Shown: positions 1 to 8,566, counted from the first letter of the stretch. The stretch: DNA of 64,000 nt from SIG480 sp045546975 (GCA_045546975.1 JAZQDV010000007.1:124001-188000); one strand, 5' to 3'. The notes: generated by a model from the sequence alone, not told the origin. Translations and numbers: made by a program.

Positions 1-1
1 C

Positions 2-295
2 ATTGCCTGCCGTCCTGTCTTTGAAGGCTCTGTCAACGCCGTTGATGTGAGTGTCAGGGCCGTTTTGCAGTTTGCTCTTGCGTTTAACGCGAGTCGTGTT
101 ATCATCGGGCACAATCACCTGCACGGCGATGCTTTCCCGTCCTATGATGACCTTGAAACCACAAAGAAAATCTATAACGCACTCTCTTATGTCAACATAC
201 ACCTTGACGACCATATAATCGTTGTTGAAAACGACCACGTATCACTTGCACAAAGCGGATTTCTTCCGCAGGCAAAAACCAAGGAGGAAAAATAA
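2..295 (+). CDS. radC: RadC-like JAB/MPN-domain protein, C-terminal part only
   Basis: The gene enters from the left edge, so its start and N-terminal half are missing. The remaining 97 codons carry a complete JAMM-type metal motif, HNH followed by seven residues and then S-x-x-D (HNHLHGDAFPSYDD), as in the MPN/JAB domain of RadC-family proteins. The usual RadC form is HNHPSGD, so the P-S pair is replaced by L-H. RadC proteins are predicted metal-dependent hydrolases whose link to DNA repair is disputed. The stop is 2 nt before tex, and the SD sequence of tex (AAGGAGG) lies within its last codons, so the two genes are probably co-transcribed. The family call is good; the function is uncertain. 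Confidence 0.8.
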   Translation: MACRPVFEGSVNAVDVSVRAVLQFALAFNASRVIIGHNHLHGDAFPSYDDLETTKKIYNALSYVNIHLDDHIIVVENDHVSLAQSGFLPQAKTKEEK

Positions 296-297
296 CG

Positions 298-2445
298 ATG
301 TCTTATGCAGAAACTATCGCAAAGGAATTTTCCGTACGCGAGGATTATGTTTCAAATATAATTTCGCTTCTCGATGAAGGAAATACGATTCCGTTTATCG
401 CGCGTTACCGCAAGGAAATGCACGGTACTATGGACGACCAGCTCATCAGAAGTATTTCCGAAAAACTTGAATATCTCAGAAACCTCGATGCACGCCGTGA
501 GGAAGTGCGCGCTCTTATCGACGGTCAGGGCAATCTCACAGATGAGATAAGCGCCTCTCTTAATGCAGCCGAAACTCTTGCGGAAATCGACGATATTTAC
601 CGTCCCTTCCGTCCAAAGCGCAAAACAAGGGCTTCTGTTGCAAAGGAAAAGGGGCTTGAGCCTCTCGCAGAGCTCATTTTCTCCTCTCAGGAGACAGACG
701 CAAATCCCGAAGAGCTTGCACTTCCGTTTGTCGATGCGGAAAAGGGTGTAGAGGACGTTGCGGCAGCACTTGCAGGTGCATCTGACATTATTGCCGAAAT
801 GGTATCCGACGATGCAGAGGTCAGAAAAAGAGTCCGAAACCTTTGCAGAATCCACGGCATTGTCACCTCAACTGCCTCAAAGGATGCAGAGGACAGTGTT
901 TATTCAATGTACTACGAATTCACCCAGCCCGTAGCAAAGCTTGCAGGACACAGAGTTCTTGCTCTTAACCGCGGTGAAAAAGAAGAGTTCTTAAAGGTCT
1001 CAATCGACCTTGACGAAACCCGTCCCTTAAACTCTATCCGTTCACTTTTTGTAAAAGGTGCTTCCGCTTGCGCAAGCCTTGTAAATGCGGCTTGTGAGGA
1101 TGCATATTCCCGTCTTATCTTCCCCTCCATTGAGCGTGAAATCCGTTCAGAGCTTACCGATGCGGCAAACGAAGATGCAATTAAGCTCTTTGCAACAAAC
1201 CTCCGTCAGCTTCTTATGGCTCCGCCCGTAAAAGGCAAGGTCGCGCTCGGACTTGACCCCGGATACCGTACAGGCTGCAAGCTTGCGGTAGTTGACGCAA
1301 CGGGAAAGGTTCTTGACACATCGGTTATATACGTCACCCACGGCGAGGCGCAGGAGAAAAAGTCCGCCGAGGTATTAAAGCAGAAAATTGCAAAATGGGG
1401 CGTTGAGATAATTGCTATCGGCAACGGTACCGCATCAAAGGAAACTGAGCTTTTCTGCGCAAAGGTACTTCGCGAGATTCCACAGAAGGTCGCATATATG
1501 GTTGTATCTGAGGCGGGCGCCTCCGTCTATTCCGCTTCAAAAGCAGCAGCTCTTGAGATGCCCGAATTTGACCTTACGCTCCGAAGTGCAGTCTCTATTG
1601 CAAGACGTCTTCAGGACCCTCTTGCAGAGCTTGTAAAAATCGAGCCGAAGGCAATCGGAGTCGGGCAGTATCAGCACGATATGCCGCAAAAACAGCTTGA
1701 AGGCGCGCTCGACGGTGTAGTTGAGGACTGCGTAAACAGTGTGGGTGCTGACCTTAATACTGCATCAAGCGCACTTTTGGGACACATTTCAGGTCTTTCT
1801 CAGGCAGTTTGCAAAAACATCGTAGCATACCGCGAGGAAAATGGCAGCTTCAAATCCCGTTCAGAGCTTTTGAAGGTTTCAAAGCTCGGCGCAAAGGCAT
1901 ACGAGCAGTGCGCAGGATTTTTGCGCGTTCCCGGAAGCCGCAATCCGCTTGACAACACAGGTGTTCACCCCGAATCCTACAAGGCTACGGAAGCGCTTCT
2001 GAAGCTTTTTGATATCGACATCAAAAACCTCTCACAAATGGGAGCAGTTATTTCAGAAAAGGCAAAATCCGAGGGGCTCCCCTCACTTGCTGAGAAGCTT
2101 GGAGTCGGCGTCCCCACGCTCTCCGACATTCTCCGCGAGCTCGGAAAACCGGGCCGTGACCCGCGCGACGAGCTTCCGCCTCCGCTTCTCCGCGAGGACG
2201 TACTTGATATGAAGGACTTAAAGGAAGGTATGACGCTCAAGGGTACAGTGCGAAACGTAATCGACTTTGGCGCGTTTGTCGATATTGGCGTTCATCAGGA
2301 CGGACTTGTCCACATCTCCCAGATAAGCGACAGGTTTATAAAGCATCCGTCAGAAGCATTGAAGGTGGGCGATGTCGTCACCGTAAAGGTGCTCGGCGTT
2401 GACCTTGACAAAAAGAGAATAAGCCTCACAATGAAGGGCGTATAA
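298..2445 (+). CDS. tex: Tex-family RNA-binding transcription accessory protein
   Basis: This 715-aa protein matches the Tex (YhgF) family in length and domain order: an N-terminal helical Tex region, a YqgF/RNase H-like domain around residues 315-450 (with GLDPGYRTGCKLAVVD), helix-hairpin-helix segments around 490-600 (including a SALLGHISGLSQAVCKNIVAYRE-type HhH), and a C-terminal S1 RNA-binding domain at about 638-712 (GAFVDIGVHQDGLVHISQ). Tex proteins bind nucleic acid, are cytoplasmic and influence transcription. The ATG is preceded by a strong AAGGAGG placed in the end of the radC-like gene, 2 nt upstream. A weak hairpin with a T-run follows. The family assignment is secure; the exact role here is inferred. 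Confidence 0.96.
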   Translation: MSYAETIAKEFSVREDYVSNIISLLDEGNTIPFIARYRKEMHGTMDDQLIRSISEKLEYLRNLDARREEVRALIDGQGNLTDEISASLNAAETLAEIDDIYRPFRPKRKTRASVAKEKGLEPLAELIFSSQETDANPEELALPFVDAEKGVEDVAAALAGASDIIAEMVSDDAEVRKRVRNLCRIHGIVTSTASKDAEDSVYSMYYEFTQPVAKLAGHRVLALNRGEKEEFLKVSIDLDETRPLNSIRSLFVKGASACASLVNAACEDAYSRLIFPSIEREIRSELTDAANEDAIKLFATNLRQLLMAPPVKGKVALGLDPGYRTGCKLAVVDATGKVLDTSVIYVTHGEAQEKKSAEVLKQKIAKWGVEIIAIGNGTASKETELFCAKVLREIPQKVAYMVVSEAGASVYSASKAAALEMPEFDLTLRSAVSIARRLQDPLAELVKIEPKAIGVGQYQHDMPQKQLEGALDGVVEDCVNSVGADLNTASSALLGHISGLSQAVCKNIVAYREENGSFKSRSELLKVSKLGAKAYEQCAGFLRVPGSRNPLDNTGVHPESYKATEALLKLFDIDIKNLSQMGAVISEKAKSEGLPSLAEKLGVGVPTLSDILRELGKPGRDPRDELPPPLLREDVLDMKDLKEGMTLKGTVRNVIDFGAFVDIGVHQDGLVHISQISDRFIKHPSEALKVGDVVTVKVLGVDLDKKRISLTMKGV

Positions 2446-2453
2446 TCGTTCTA

Positions 2454-2489
2454 AGCATGCCATGGTACAGGCGTGGTATGGTGCTTTTT
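2454..2489 (+). terminator. Possible terminator after tex
   Basis: An imperfect stem (AGCA/TGCT plus CCAT/ATGG with a 2-nt bulge) is followed by five T residues. It starts 8 nt after the tex stop codon. The stem is short, so this is a weak call. Confidence 0.4.
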
Positions 2490-2544
2490 CCGTATTCCGT
2501 CTATTATTATAGAGAGAAACACATTTCATAAGGAGGTAATTCGT

Positions 2545-3117
2545 TTGAAAAAAAACATGTCATTTATTTTAGTTTTGGTATTGGTCTGCGTGTTGGGTCT
2601 GGTCGGTTGTTCCAACCCGAGCAACGAGCAAAATGATTACGATATACCGGAAAATACAAAGTCAAACCTTTCTGAAATTGCAGTTGAAGAGCCCTTGGAT
2701 TTAGAAACAAGTTCCGGAGTCGGTGTTGAAATCGCTTTTGAAAGTGAGAATATGCTTATTTTCTACGGCGAGTTTGGCTTGTTTGGTTATGACTTGAAAT
2801 CAAGTGAATTAAAGTTCTCCGTTGATTTTGTAAAAGCAGTTGGTATTGAAGGAAGTGTTCAGGGCAGTTACGGTACAGCTGTTGATGTGAGTGAGGATGG
2901 TAATACAATTATTATTTCCGAATACAATGTCGAAGGAGAAACAAGAGGAAAAACTTGTTATATTGATATACCCTCTATGACCTATGAACACAGTGAATAT
3001 CAGCCTTTAGAAACTGCTTTCCTAAAGGAAAACATCAACGGCTCTATCTATCCGGGCTTAAAAATCAGTCAGATAAAATATATGCTTGGCGATAAAGAAT
3101 GGAATTTGTTTGAATAA
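2545..3117 (+). CDS. Lipoprotein of unknown function
   Basis: A 190-aa secreted lipoprotein. The TTG start at 2545 is chosen because AGGAGG lies about 8 nt upstream; the frame is open further upstream but has no SD. The N-terminus is KKN, a hydrophobic stretch, then the lipobox LVGC, so the mature protein should be anchored through its Cys to the outer face of the membrane. The rest is acidic and soluble, with no motif I recognise. It is separated from tex by about 100 nt and a weak terminator, and it ends in a strong bidirectional terminator. The lipoprotein nature is well supported; the function is unknown. Confidence 0.8.
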   Translation: MKKNMSFILVLVLVCVLGLVGCSNPSNEQNDYDIPENTKSNLSEIAVEEPLDLETSSGVGVEIAFESENMLIFYGEFGLFGYDLKSSELKFSVDFVKAVGIEGSVQGSYGTAVDVSEDGNTIIISEYNVEGETRGKTCYIDIPSMTYEHSEYQPLETAFLKENINGSIYPGLKISQIKYMLGDKEWNLFE

Positions 3118-3142
3118 AATAGCTTCCAATTAGTCGAAAATA

Positions 3143-3180
3143 AAAAGAGGCTGTGATTATAAATAATCACAGCCTCTTTT
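3143..3180. terminator. Bidirectional terminator
   Basis: Two perfectly complementary 18-nt arms (3143-3160 and 3163-3180) with A-runs on one side and T-runs on the other. It sits between the convergent lipoprotein gene and the phosphohexomutase gene and should stop transcription from both. Confidence 0.92.
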
Positions 3181-3182
3181 TA

Positions 3183-4676
3183 CTATTTTGCAAAATCAAG
3201 AAGTGTTTTTGCGTCGAGCTTATCATAGTTTGCGATGAACTCTGAAAGCTCTCCGGCTATCTTTTTTGCGCCGCCTGTCTTTGCGCTCTCAATGTTGAGC
3301 GGAAGAAGCGGGTCGTGGAGAGAAAGGCGAAGTAAGAACCAACCGTCGCCGACGTTTACGCGAACGCCCTCGTAGTTGCTCGGAGCAAGGCTCCAGCCGT
3401 CTTTTTTCTCTGCATATTCCTTGAGATCCTCAATGACCTTCTGTCCGTATTCCTTAAAGTCGTCAAGCTTTATGTTCATGCGGAACTCAACGCTCTCTGC
3501 CGGCTCTTCAAGACTCTCAATGAGAGATTCAAGTGTGTAGCCGTTCTTTCTGCCGCGTGCAAGCTCAATTAAAAGCTTTGTTACAAGGTATGCACCGTCG
3601 TCGAGGAAGTAGTTTTCCTTAAGTGCGCCGTGACCTGATGTCTCGATTGCGAGCTGGCTGTCACGACCCTCATTATTGAGGCGGATAGACTCGTTGATAA
3701 CGTTTCTGTATCCGCGCTTAAAGCGGTGATGTACACCACCCTTTTCTGCGATGAACTTTGCAAGACCCTCTGATGTGATAGAGTCCGTAACAATAGTTGT
3801 GCCCGGATGCTCACGCAAAAGGATTGCTGCAAGCATTGCAATTATGCGGTTGCGGTTTAATTCACTTCCGTCAGAGAGAACTGCGCCTGCGCGGTCAACG
3901 TCAGTATCGAAGATAATACCGAGATCTGCTCCCGTCTCGCGCACTGCCTCTGTGATGCTCTCCATAGCCTCTTTGTTCTCGGGGTTCGGGATATGATTCG
4001 GGAAGCTTCCGTCAGGCTCGAGGAATCGGCTTCCTGCAGTTTCTGCACCAAGGGGTTTTAAGACCTTGTCTACATAGAAGCCGCCGGCACCGTTACCTGC
4101 GTCCACGACCACCTTGAATCCTGCAAGGGGCTTTTCTTCGCCGCAAGCGGTACGGATTTTATCTGCAAGAATTTCGGAATACTTATCCATAAACTCGCCC
4201 GTAACGTATGTACCCTTGGGGAGATTTGTCTTCTCATTACTTTCTGCAAACGCGAGAATCTCCTTGATGTTTGAAGACTCAAGACCGCCATCCTTTGTAA
4301 AGAACTTAAAGCCGTTTCTGTTAAACGGGAGATGACTTGCGGTAATCATAACCGTACCGTCAAAGCTGTATCCTTCCGTAACAGTTGCCATAAACATTGC
4401 AGGAGTACTTGCCATGCCGAAATCTGTAACATCAATTCCCTCTTCAACAAGGGCGGATGCAAGCCAGCTTGCAAGGTTTTCACCCGAAAGTCGTGAATCA
4501 CGACCTATAGCAACTCGGATGCCTGAGCCCTTGCCTGTCTTTTTCATAATCCAGAGAGCAAAACCGCGACCGATGTCCTTACATACGCTTTCTGTAAGAT
4601 TTACGCTCTGCCCTTCTATTCCCTCAAGAGCAACACCGCGTATATCACTGCCGTTCTGAAGCTTCTTGTAATCCAT
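3183..4676 (-). CDS. Phosphomannomutase/phosphoglucomutase family protein (divergent subfamily)
   Basis: A 497-aa alpha-D-phosphohexomutase. Of two in-frame ATGs (4682 and 4676), the second is chosen because GGAGG lies 8 nt upstream of it but only 2 nt from the first. The phosphoserine loop reads TASHLP rather than the common TASHNP, the metal loop is DTDVDR, and the sugar loop is ETSGHG. The C-terminal phosphate-binding segment, normally R-x-SGTEP, reads RLSLHDPLLPLN. Family enzymes move phosphate between C6 and C1 of hexose phosphates. The altered C-terminal loop suggests a distinct subfamily with uncertain substrate. A second, canonical hexomutase is encoded at 51839-53542. It is monocistronic, with a sigma-A-type promoter and a strong terminator. 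Confidence 0.88.
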   Translation of the reverse strand: MDYKKLQNGSDIRGVALEGIEGQSVNLTESVCKDIGRGFALWIMKKTGKGSGIRVAIGRDSRLSGENLASWLASALVEEGIDVTDFGMASTPAMFMATVTEGYSFDGTVMITASHLPFNRNGFKFFTKDGGLESSNIKEILAFAESNEKTNLPKGTYVTGEFMDKYSEILADKIRTACGEEKPLAGFKVVVDAGNGAGGFYVDKVLKPLGAETAGSRFLEPDGSFPNHIPNPENKEAMESITEAVRETGADLGIIFDTDVDRAGAVLSDGSELNRNRIIAMLAAILLREHPGTTIVTDSITSEGLAKFIAEKGGVHHRFKRGYRNVINESIRLNNEGRDSQLAIETSGHGALKENYFLDDGAYLVTKLLIELARGRKNGYTLESLIESLEEPAESVEFRMNIKLDDFKEYGQKVIEDLKEYAEKKDGWSLAPSNYEGVRVNVGDGWFLLRLSLHDPLLPLNIESAKTGGAKKIAGELSEFIANYDKLDAKTLLDFAK

Positions 4677-4733
4677 TTCCATTTCCTCCGTTTGTCTTAT
4701 ATTTACCTTTGCTGTTTACTTTTGTTCTATGCT

Positions 4734-4762
4734 ATTGTATCATACATTTCAAATTTCTACAA
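4734..4762 (-). promoter_or_regulatory. Sigma-A-type promoter of the phosphohexomutase gene
   Basis: On the minus strand TTGTAG (4762-4757), a 17-nt spacer and TACAAT (4739-4734). It is back to back with the plus-strand promoter at 4764-4792; only one base separates the two -35 boxes. Confidence 0.7.
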
Positions 4763-4763
4763 C

Positions 4764-4792
4764 TTGAAAAGCATTTTTTATTCTGCTATAAT
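4764..4792 (+). promoter_or_regulatory. Sigma-A-type promoter of the small Cys-protein gene
   Basis: TTGAAA, a 17-nt spacer and TATAAT, ending 36 nt before the start codon at 4829. It is divergent from the phosphohexomutase promoter, so a factor bound here could affect both. Confidence 0.78.
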
Positions 4793-4828
4793 TGTGAAGA
4801 ATTGAGTCTTGGCGTCTGAGGTGATTTG

Positions 4829-5008
4829 ATGGAAAATACAATGTGTGAGTTCTGCCTCAATTACGAATACGATTATGAGGTGGGCGAATATTACTGTATC
4901 ATAGATATGGACGAGGATGAGATTGCAAACTTTGACATCTTCAGAAAGCGCGGATGTCCGTATTACCACCCCGGTGATGAATATACAATTGTCCGAAAAC
5001 AGAACTAA
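4829..5008 (+). CDS. Small four-cysteine protein (DUF6472-like)
   Basis: A 59-aa acidic protein. The ATG at 4829 is chosen over an adjacent TTG because GAGGTG lies 5 nt upstream. It has four cysteines, two in an MCEFC motif near the N-terminus, one in YYC and one in RGCPYY, and it ends in TIVRKQN. This pattern resembles the small DUF6472 family common in Clostridia; a metal-binding role is plausible but not shown. It has its own strong promoter and is followed by a hairpin. Function unknown. Confidence 0.82.
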   Translation: MENTMCEFCLNYEYDYEVGEYYCIIDMDEDEIANFDIFRKRGCPYYHPGDEYTIVRKQN

Positions 5009-5038
5009 AGAATGCGACTTCAAAAGAAGTCGCATTCT
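5009..5038 (+). terminator. Terminator-like hairpin after the small Cys-protein gene
   Basis: A perfect 13-bp stem (5009-5021 / 5026-5038) with an AAAA loop starts directly after the stop codon. The T-rich tract follows only about 14 nt later, so it may be a weak terminator or a transcript-stabilising hairpin. Confidence 0.6.
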
Positions 5039-5180
5039 GCGTATTTCAGGCTTTCTTTTTACGCCCCAACATATTAATGATAACACAACCACTACACCAA
5101 AGTCAATGATTTTTTCTATCCCTCAAGACATTTCTCCGTTTTTAATAAAAGAATTGCATAAATTTTGGCGTTTTTGCCTA

Positions 5181-5459
5181 TTGAATACCCTCTAAAAGTG
5201 TGTTAATATTTAGACAAAGAAAGGGTGATACCAATGTTCCAGAAGTAAATACGGAGCTTTGACGGGAGAAATAAAAACACAAACTCCAATCTCTTAAATG
5301 AGAAATTTTAATATAGATCATCTCCCCGAAAAGAAAACCGTAGGCATCATTCCGATATCAGGAAAGAGAGGTTAAATTGATGTTAGATATCAAGAGTTCA
5401 CAGAAATAACCCTCGGTCGTATGTAAGGTGAAAGATTACATCGGTCGAGGGTTATTTCT
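5181..5459 (+). other. Gene-poor stretch forming an apparent small transcription unit with mini-ORFs only
   Basis: No ordinary gene is present between 5009 and 5474. The stretch holds a plausible plus-strand promoter (TTGAAT at 5181, 17-nt spacer, TATAAT-like TAATAT at 5204-5209), three mini-ORFs in three different frames, and a strong hairpin at 5402-5459. The mini-ORFs are 5234-5248 (4 aa, good SD AAGGGTG), 5298-5375 (25 aa, no SD) and 5380-5409 (9 aa, SD GAGAGG 8 nt upstream). The last ends inside the hairpin arm. This could be a small RNA, a leader-peptide transcript without its target gene, or a decayed gene. I recognise no family in any frame. Confidence 0.4.
5402..5459. terminator. Hairpin terminator
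   Basis: Perfect 14-bp outer stem (5402-5415 / 5446-5459), with an inner TGTAA/TTACA pairing, followed on the plus strand by a T-rich run. It can serve the short plus-strand unit upstream and the yhbY gene converging on it. Confidence 0.8.
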
Positions 5460-5474
5460 ATTTTGTTCTCTTTT

Positions 5475-5768
5475 TTACTTTTTGGGCAATATTATGGTTT
5501 TGTTCTTTTTCGATTCGCGATAGACAACAAACTTGTTTCCTATACACTGCACAGGACTTGCTCCCGTCGCATCGCAAACATCTCCGCACGCCTGCCTTAC
5601 ATCAAGGAAGGCGTTTTCTAAAATCTTAACCTTTATGATTTCATTTGCCTCAAGTGCAAGGTCTATCATTCTGATTGTCTCATCATCAATACCGCCCTTG
5701 CCTATCTGGTGTTTTGCTTCAATTCCATTTGCGATTCCCCGCAAATATGCTCTTTGCTTTCCTGTCAT
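5475..5768 (-). CDS. yhbY: YhbY/CRM-domain ribosome assembly RNA-binding protein
   Basis: A 97-aa single-domain protein of the CRM (YhbY) family, which binds pre-50S ribosomal particles. The N-terminal GKQRAYLRGIAN, the central GKGG turn (QIGKGGID) and the I-K-V-K-I strand are typical, and the length fits. Two adjacent ATGs occur (5771 and 5768); GGAG is 3 nt and 6 nt away respectively, so the second is preferred. It stands alone on the minus strand between plus-strand genes, with a hairpin just beyond its stop codon. Confidence 0.93.
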   Translation of the reverse strand: MTGKQRAYLRGIANGIEAKHQIGKGGIDDETIRMIDLALEANEIIKVKILENAFLDVRQACGDVCDATGASPVQCIGNKFVVYRESKKNKTIILPKK

Positions 5769-5891
5769 CATCTTCTCCTCTGTCTTTTATCCTGTTTTAA
5801 GGAATTTCCTGCATATAATCATATTCTTTATTCTATCATTTGTCGTATTCAAATTCAATACCACAGAGTAAAATCTTTCTTCATTATAAAC

Positions 5892-5921
5892 TTGCTGTTT
5901 TTATTTGGTATGGTATATAAT
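5892..5921 (+). promoter_or_regulatory. Sigma-A-type promoter of the aldo/keto reductase gene
   Basis: TTGCTG, an 18-nt spacer and TATAAT, about 35 nt before the ATG of the reductase. Confidence 0.65.
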
Positions 5922-5956
5922 ATCAATATAAGAACAATTAGAATCAGGAGGAAATA

Positions 5957-6805
5957 ATGAACAAGCTTACTGATACATTTACACTTAAAAACGGGTACGA
6001 AATCCCATGTATAGGCTATGGCACTTGGCAGGTTGAGGACGGTGACGTCGCAGTTACGGCTATAAAGGAAGCGCTCAAATGCGGTTACCGCCACATTGAT
6101 ACTGCTGCGGTATACGGCAACGAGGTAAGTGTGGGCCGTGCCATAAAGGAGGGCGGAATCAATCGCGAGGAGCTTTTTATCACAAGCAAGGTGTGGAATA
6201 CCGAGCGCGGTTATGAAAAGGCACTTGCAGCCTTTGAGGAAACACTTAAAAAACTTCAGCTCGATTATCTTGATTTATATCTCATACATTGGCCTGCATC
6301 GCCCTCGCGTTTTGAAAATGCGGATGAACTCAACCTCGGCACATGGAAGGCACTCACAGAGCTTTACAAGGCAGGAAAAATAAAGGCAATAGGTGTGTCA
6401 AACTTCTTGCCGCACCATCTTGAGCCACTTGTAAAGACGGAAATAGTTCCTATGGTAAACCAAATAGAGTTCCACCCCGGATATATGCAGGCGGAAGCTG
6501 TAGAATACTGCAAGAAACACGACATCCTCATCGAGGCATGGAGCCCGCTCGGAAGGGGTGAAATGCTCGGCAACGAAACACTCATAAAAATCGCCGCAAA
6601 GTATAATAAATCCGTTGCACAGCTTTGCATACGCTGGTGCCTGCAGAACGGAGCTCTTCCACTTCCGAAATCCATAACTCCTTTGAGAATCCTTGAAAAC
6701 ACAAAGGTGTTTGATTTTGAGATATCAAAAGAGGATATGGAAACTATAAACGCTATGGAATACTTCAGCGGCTCAGGAAGCCATCCGGATAAGATAAGCT
6801 TTTAA
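5957..6805 (+). CDS. Aldo/keto reductase
   Basis: A 282-aa cytoplasmic NAD(P)H-dependent aldo/keto reductase, single-domain TIM barrel, of normal family length. The catalytic tetrad is visible as Asp48 and Tyr53 (HIDTAAVYGNE), Lys78 (ITSKVW) and His111 (YLIHWPA). The cofactor segment near the C-terminus (LPKSITPLRILENTKVFDF) fits an NADPH-preferring member such as 2,5-diketo-gluconate or glyoxal reductases; the true substrate cannot be told. AGGAGGAAATA precedes the ATG, and it has its own promoter. The next gene starts 61 nt later without a clear terminator between them. Confidence 0.95.
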   Translation: MNKLTDTFTLKNGYEIPCIGYGTWQVEDGDVAVTAIKEALKCGYRHIDTAAVYGNEVSVGRAIKEGGINREELFITSKVWNTERGYEKALAAFEETLKKLQLDYLDLYLIHWPASPSRFENADELNLGTWKALTELYKAGKIKAIGVSNFLPHHLEPLVKTEIVPMVNQIEFHPGYMQAEAVEYCKKHDILIEAWSPLGRGEMLGNETLIKIAAKYNKSVAQLCIRWCLQNGALPLPKSITPLRILENTKVFDFEISKEDMETINAMEYFSGSGSHPDKISF

Positions 6806-6866
6806 CCCGTAAAGTCCAAAGTCCGCTTTACGATAGATAAATAAATACAGATAAGGGGTTGATAGT

Positions 6867-7595
6867 ATGAAAAGGAACATTAAATGGACTGTTCTCTCGC
6901 TTGTGATTCTTTTTGCGCTTCCGCTTTTGGTCGCAAAGTTTGCAGGCACAAGCGGAATGGCACTTTGCTTTATAATGTTCTTTGCCGTCAACCCTGTATT
7001 TTTTATTGCTGAGGGCATTTCCTCAGGTAAAGATATCAAACGGCATTGGTTTATGCCACTTGTTTCGGCGCTTATATATCTGCTGTCCACGTGGATAGTA
7101 TTTGATATGGGCGAAACCGCTTTTGTGCTTTATTCCGGCATTTACCTTGCAATAGGTATTATTGTAATGTTAATCACATCGGCAATATGCTATATCTCCG
7201 CAAAAAAAGAAATTCCAAAAGAGAGAATCACAATCTACGCAGTACTTACTTTATTCCTGATTGTATTTGTAGCCATTATAACGGTTTTGGGAGTGTGGAA
7301 GCACAACAGAACCTTTACCGTTCACAGATGGATGGAAAATGTCGAGAACAGACACCACATAGTTAACAATATGCTTTCAAAGCACAAGCTTGTTGGTATG
7401 ACCGAAAAGGAAATCATTGAACTTCTCGGCGAGGAAACTGAACACGCACCAGAGAGCTTCAAATATCCCCGAGGGGAGTTTCCGGACGAAAGCACGCTTA
7501 CATATTATCTCGGTGTGGATTTTATGGATAATAATTGGCTTATTATTTCTATCGAAAATGGCAAAGCAACAAGTTATAAAATAGGTCTTACATAA
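6867..7595 (+). CDS. Membrane protein with extracytoplasmic C-terminal domain, unknown
   Basis: A 242-aa protein with four hydrophobic segments in residues 5-150, a basic loop (SAKKEIPKERIT), and a soluble C-terminal part of about 85 residues. The C-terminal part begins with an invariant-looking GMTEKEIIELLGEE helix that resembles the first helix of SmpA/BamE- or BLIP-like folds; this is a pattern resemblance only. It is the first gene of a tightly spaced plus-strand cluster with two lipoproteins and a binding-protein-like membrane protein (gaps of 13-14 nt), so a shared envelope function is likely. Function unknown. Confidence 0.75.
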   Translation: MKRNIKWTVLSLVILFALPLLVAKFAGTSGMALCFIMFFAVNPVFFIAEGISSGKDIKRHWFMPLVSALIYLLSTWIVFDMGETAFVLYSGIYLAIGIIVMLITSAICYISAKKEIPKERITIYAVLTLFLIVFVAIITVLGVWKHNRTFTVHRWMENVENRHHIVNNMLSKHKLVGMTEKEIIELLGEETEHAPESFKYPRGEFPDESTLTYYLGVDFMDNNWLIISIENGKATSYKIGLT

Positions 7596-7608
7596 GGAGA
7601 AATGTAGT

Positions 7609-8553
7609 ATGAATAAAAAAGTATTGATAATAAGTTTAGTGATATGCTCTTTATTTCTTGCTGCCTGTCAGCATGATTTGCCGCTGAATGAAACTGCCGA
7701 AATCGATGAGCAAGGCGTAATCAAAGGTCAGTTCGGTGAGCAGCTTGAAAAGAAGCCTATCAGAATGTTTAATGTTGACGGTGATTTGTATTACGATTCA
7801 GGACTTGTGAGCGAAAGCACTCCCCGTTGCGGAACGATGGATGGAGAGCTTACAAATACCGTTTCCGAAAACGAAATACCTCTTAAATCAGGAGAAGCAA
7901 ACTTCGATATTGACGGTTATCAGCACGCAACAAGTATTACAAAAGAAGTAAATATAGATGGCAAATGGCTTATTTTCAAGAAATATAACACCTATGAAAA
8001 AAACCTTGAAGATTTGAAATATTGCTATTACATAAAAGGTCATTTGAACAATGCTGCAGTAGATAGTGAATTTGTAGTTTTAACAGATAACATAAATGTT
8101 ACTTTTAATGATGTCATTTCACCGATGTTAAGTTTTGTGAAAGAAAACGATAACAACGACTATCGTATATCCCATAATATGATTGTATCCGGCGATAAAT
8201 GGGGTATCACACTCTATACTGATAATGTAACTCCAAAAGGATTAACATTAAAAATTGAGCAGTTCGGTGGTAATCCTTCAGGAACCCTTGAATACGGAAC
8301 ACCATACACTCTTGAAACAACGGTTGATGATGAATGGCAAGAAGTGAAAACAATAACCGGTGAGCCTTTGGTTTGGACTCTGCCCGCTTATGGCATTAAG
8401 ATGAACGACATTACGGAAATGAATATAAATTGGGAATATGGCTACGGAAAATTAAAGCCCGGTTTTTACCGTCTTAGGAAAGAAATCATGGACTTCAGAG
8501 AAAGCGGAGATTACGATAAGGAAACCTACGAGGTATATTTTACTATTGAGTAA
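7609..8553 (+). CDS. Lipoprotein with C-terminal bacterial Ig-like domain
   Basis: A 314-aa lipoprotein with signal peptide and lipobox LAAC, cleaved before Cys20. The last 120 residues contain WGITLYTDN, GTPYTLE, a tryptophan-rich middle, and an ending GFYRLRKEI...YEVYFTIE, which is the pattern of a Gram-positive bacterial Ig-like domain found in many Clostridia lipoproteins. The N-terminal part is not recognised. It starts 13 nt after the membrane-protein gene, with SD AAGGAG. Surface anchoring is well supported; a binding role is inferred. Confidence 0.78.
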   Translation: MNKKVLIISLVICSLFLAACQHDLPLNETAEIDEQGVIKGQFGEQLEKKPIRMFNVDGDLYYDSGLVSESTPRCGTMDGELTNTVSENEIPLKSGEANFDIDGYQHATSITKEVNIDGKWLIFKKYNTYEKNLEDLKYCYYIKGHLNNAAVDSEFVVLTDNINVTFNDVISPMLSFVKENDNNDYRISHNMIVSGDKWGITLYTDNVTPKGLTLKIEQFGGNPSGTLEYGTPYTLETTVDDEWQEVKTITGEPLVWTLPAYGIKMNDITEMNINWEYGYGKLKPGFYRLRKEIMDFRESGDYDKETYEVYFTIE

Positions 8554-8566
8554 GGAGGAATGACAA

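Noticed and set aside
6806..6866. Terminator between the aldo/keto reductase and the envelope cluster
   Set aside because: A CGTAAAG/CTTTACG pairing is present, but it is short and lacks a T-run, so I did not call it.
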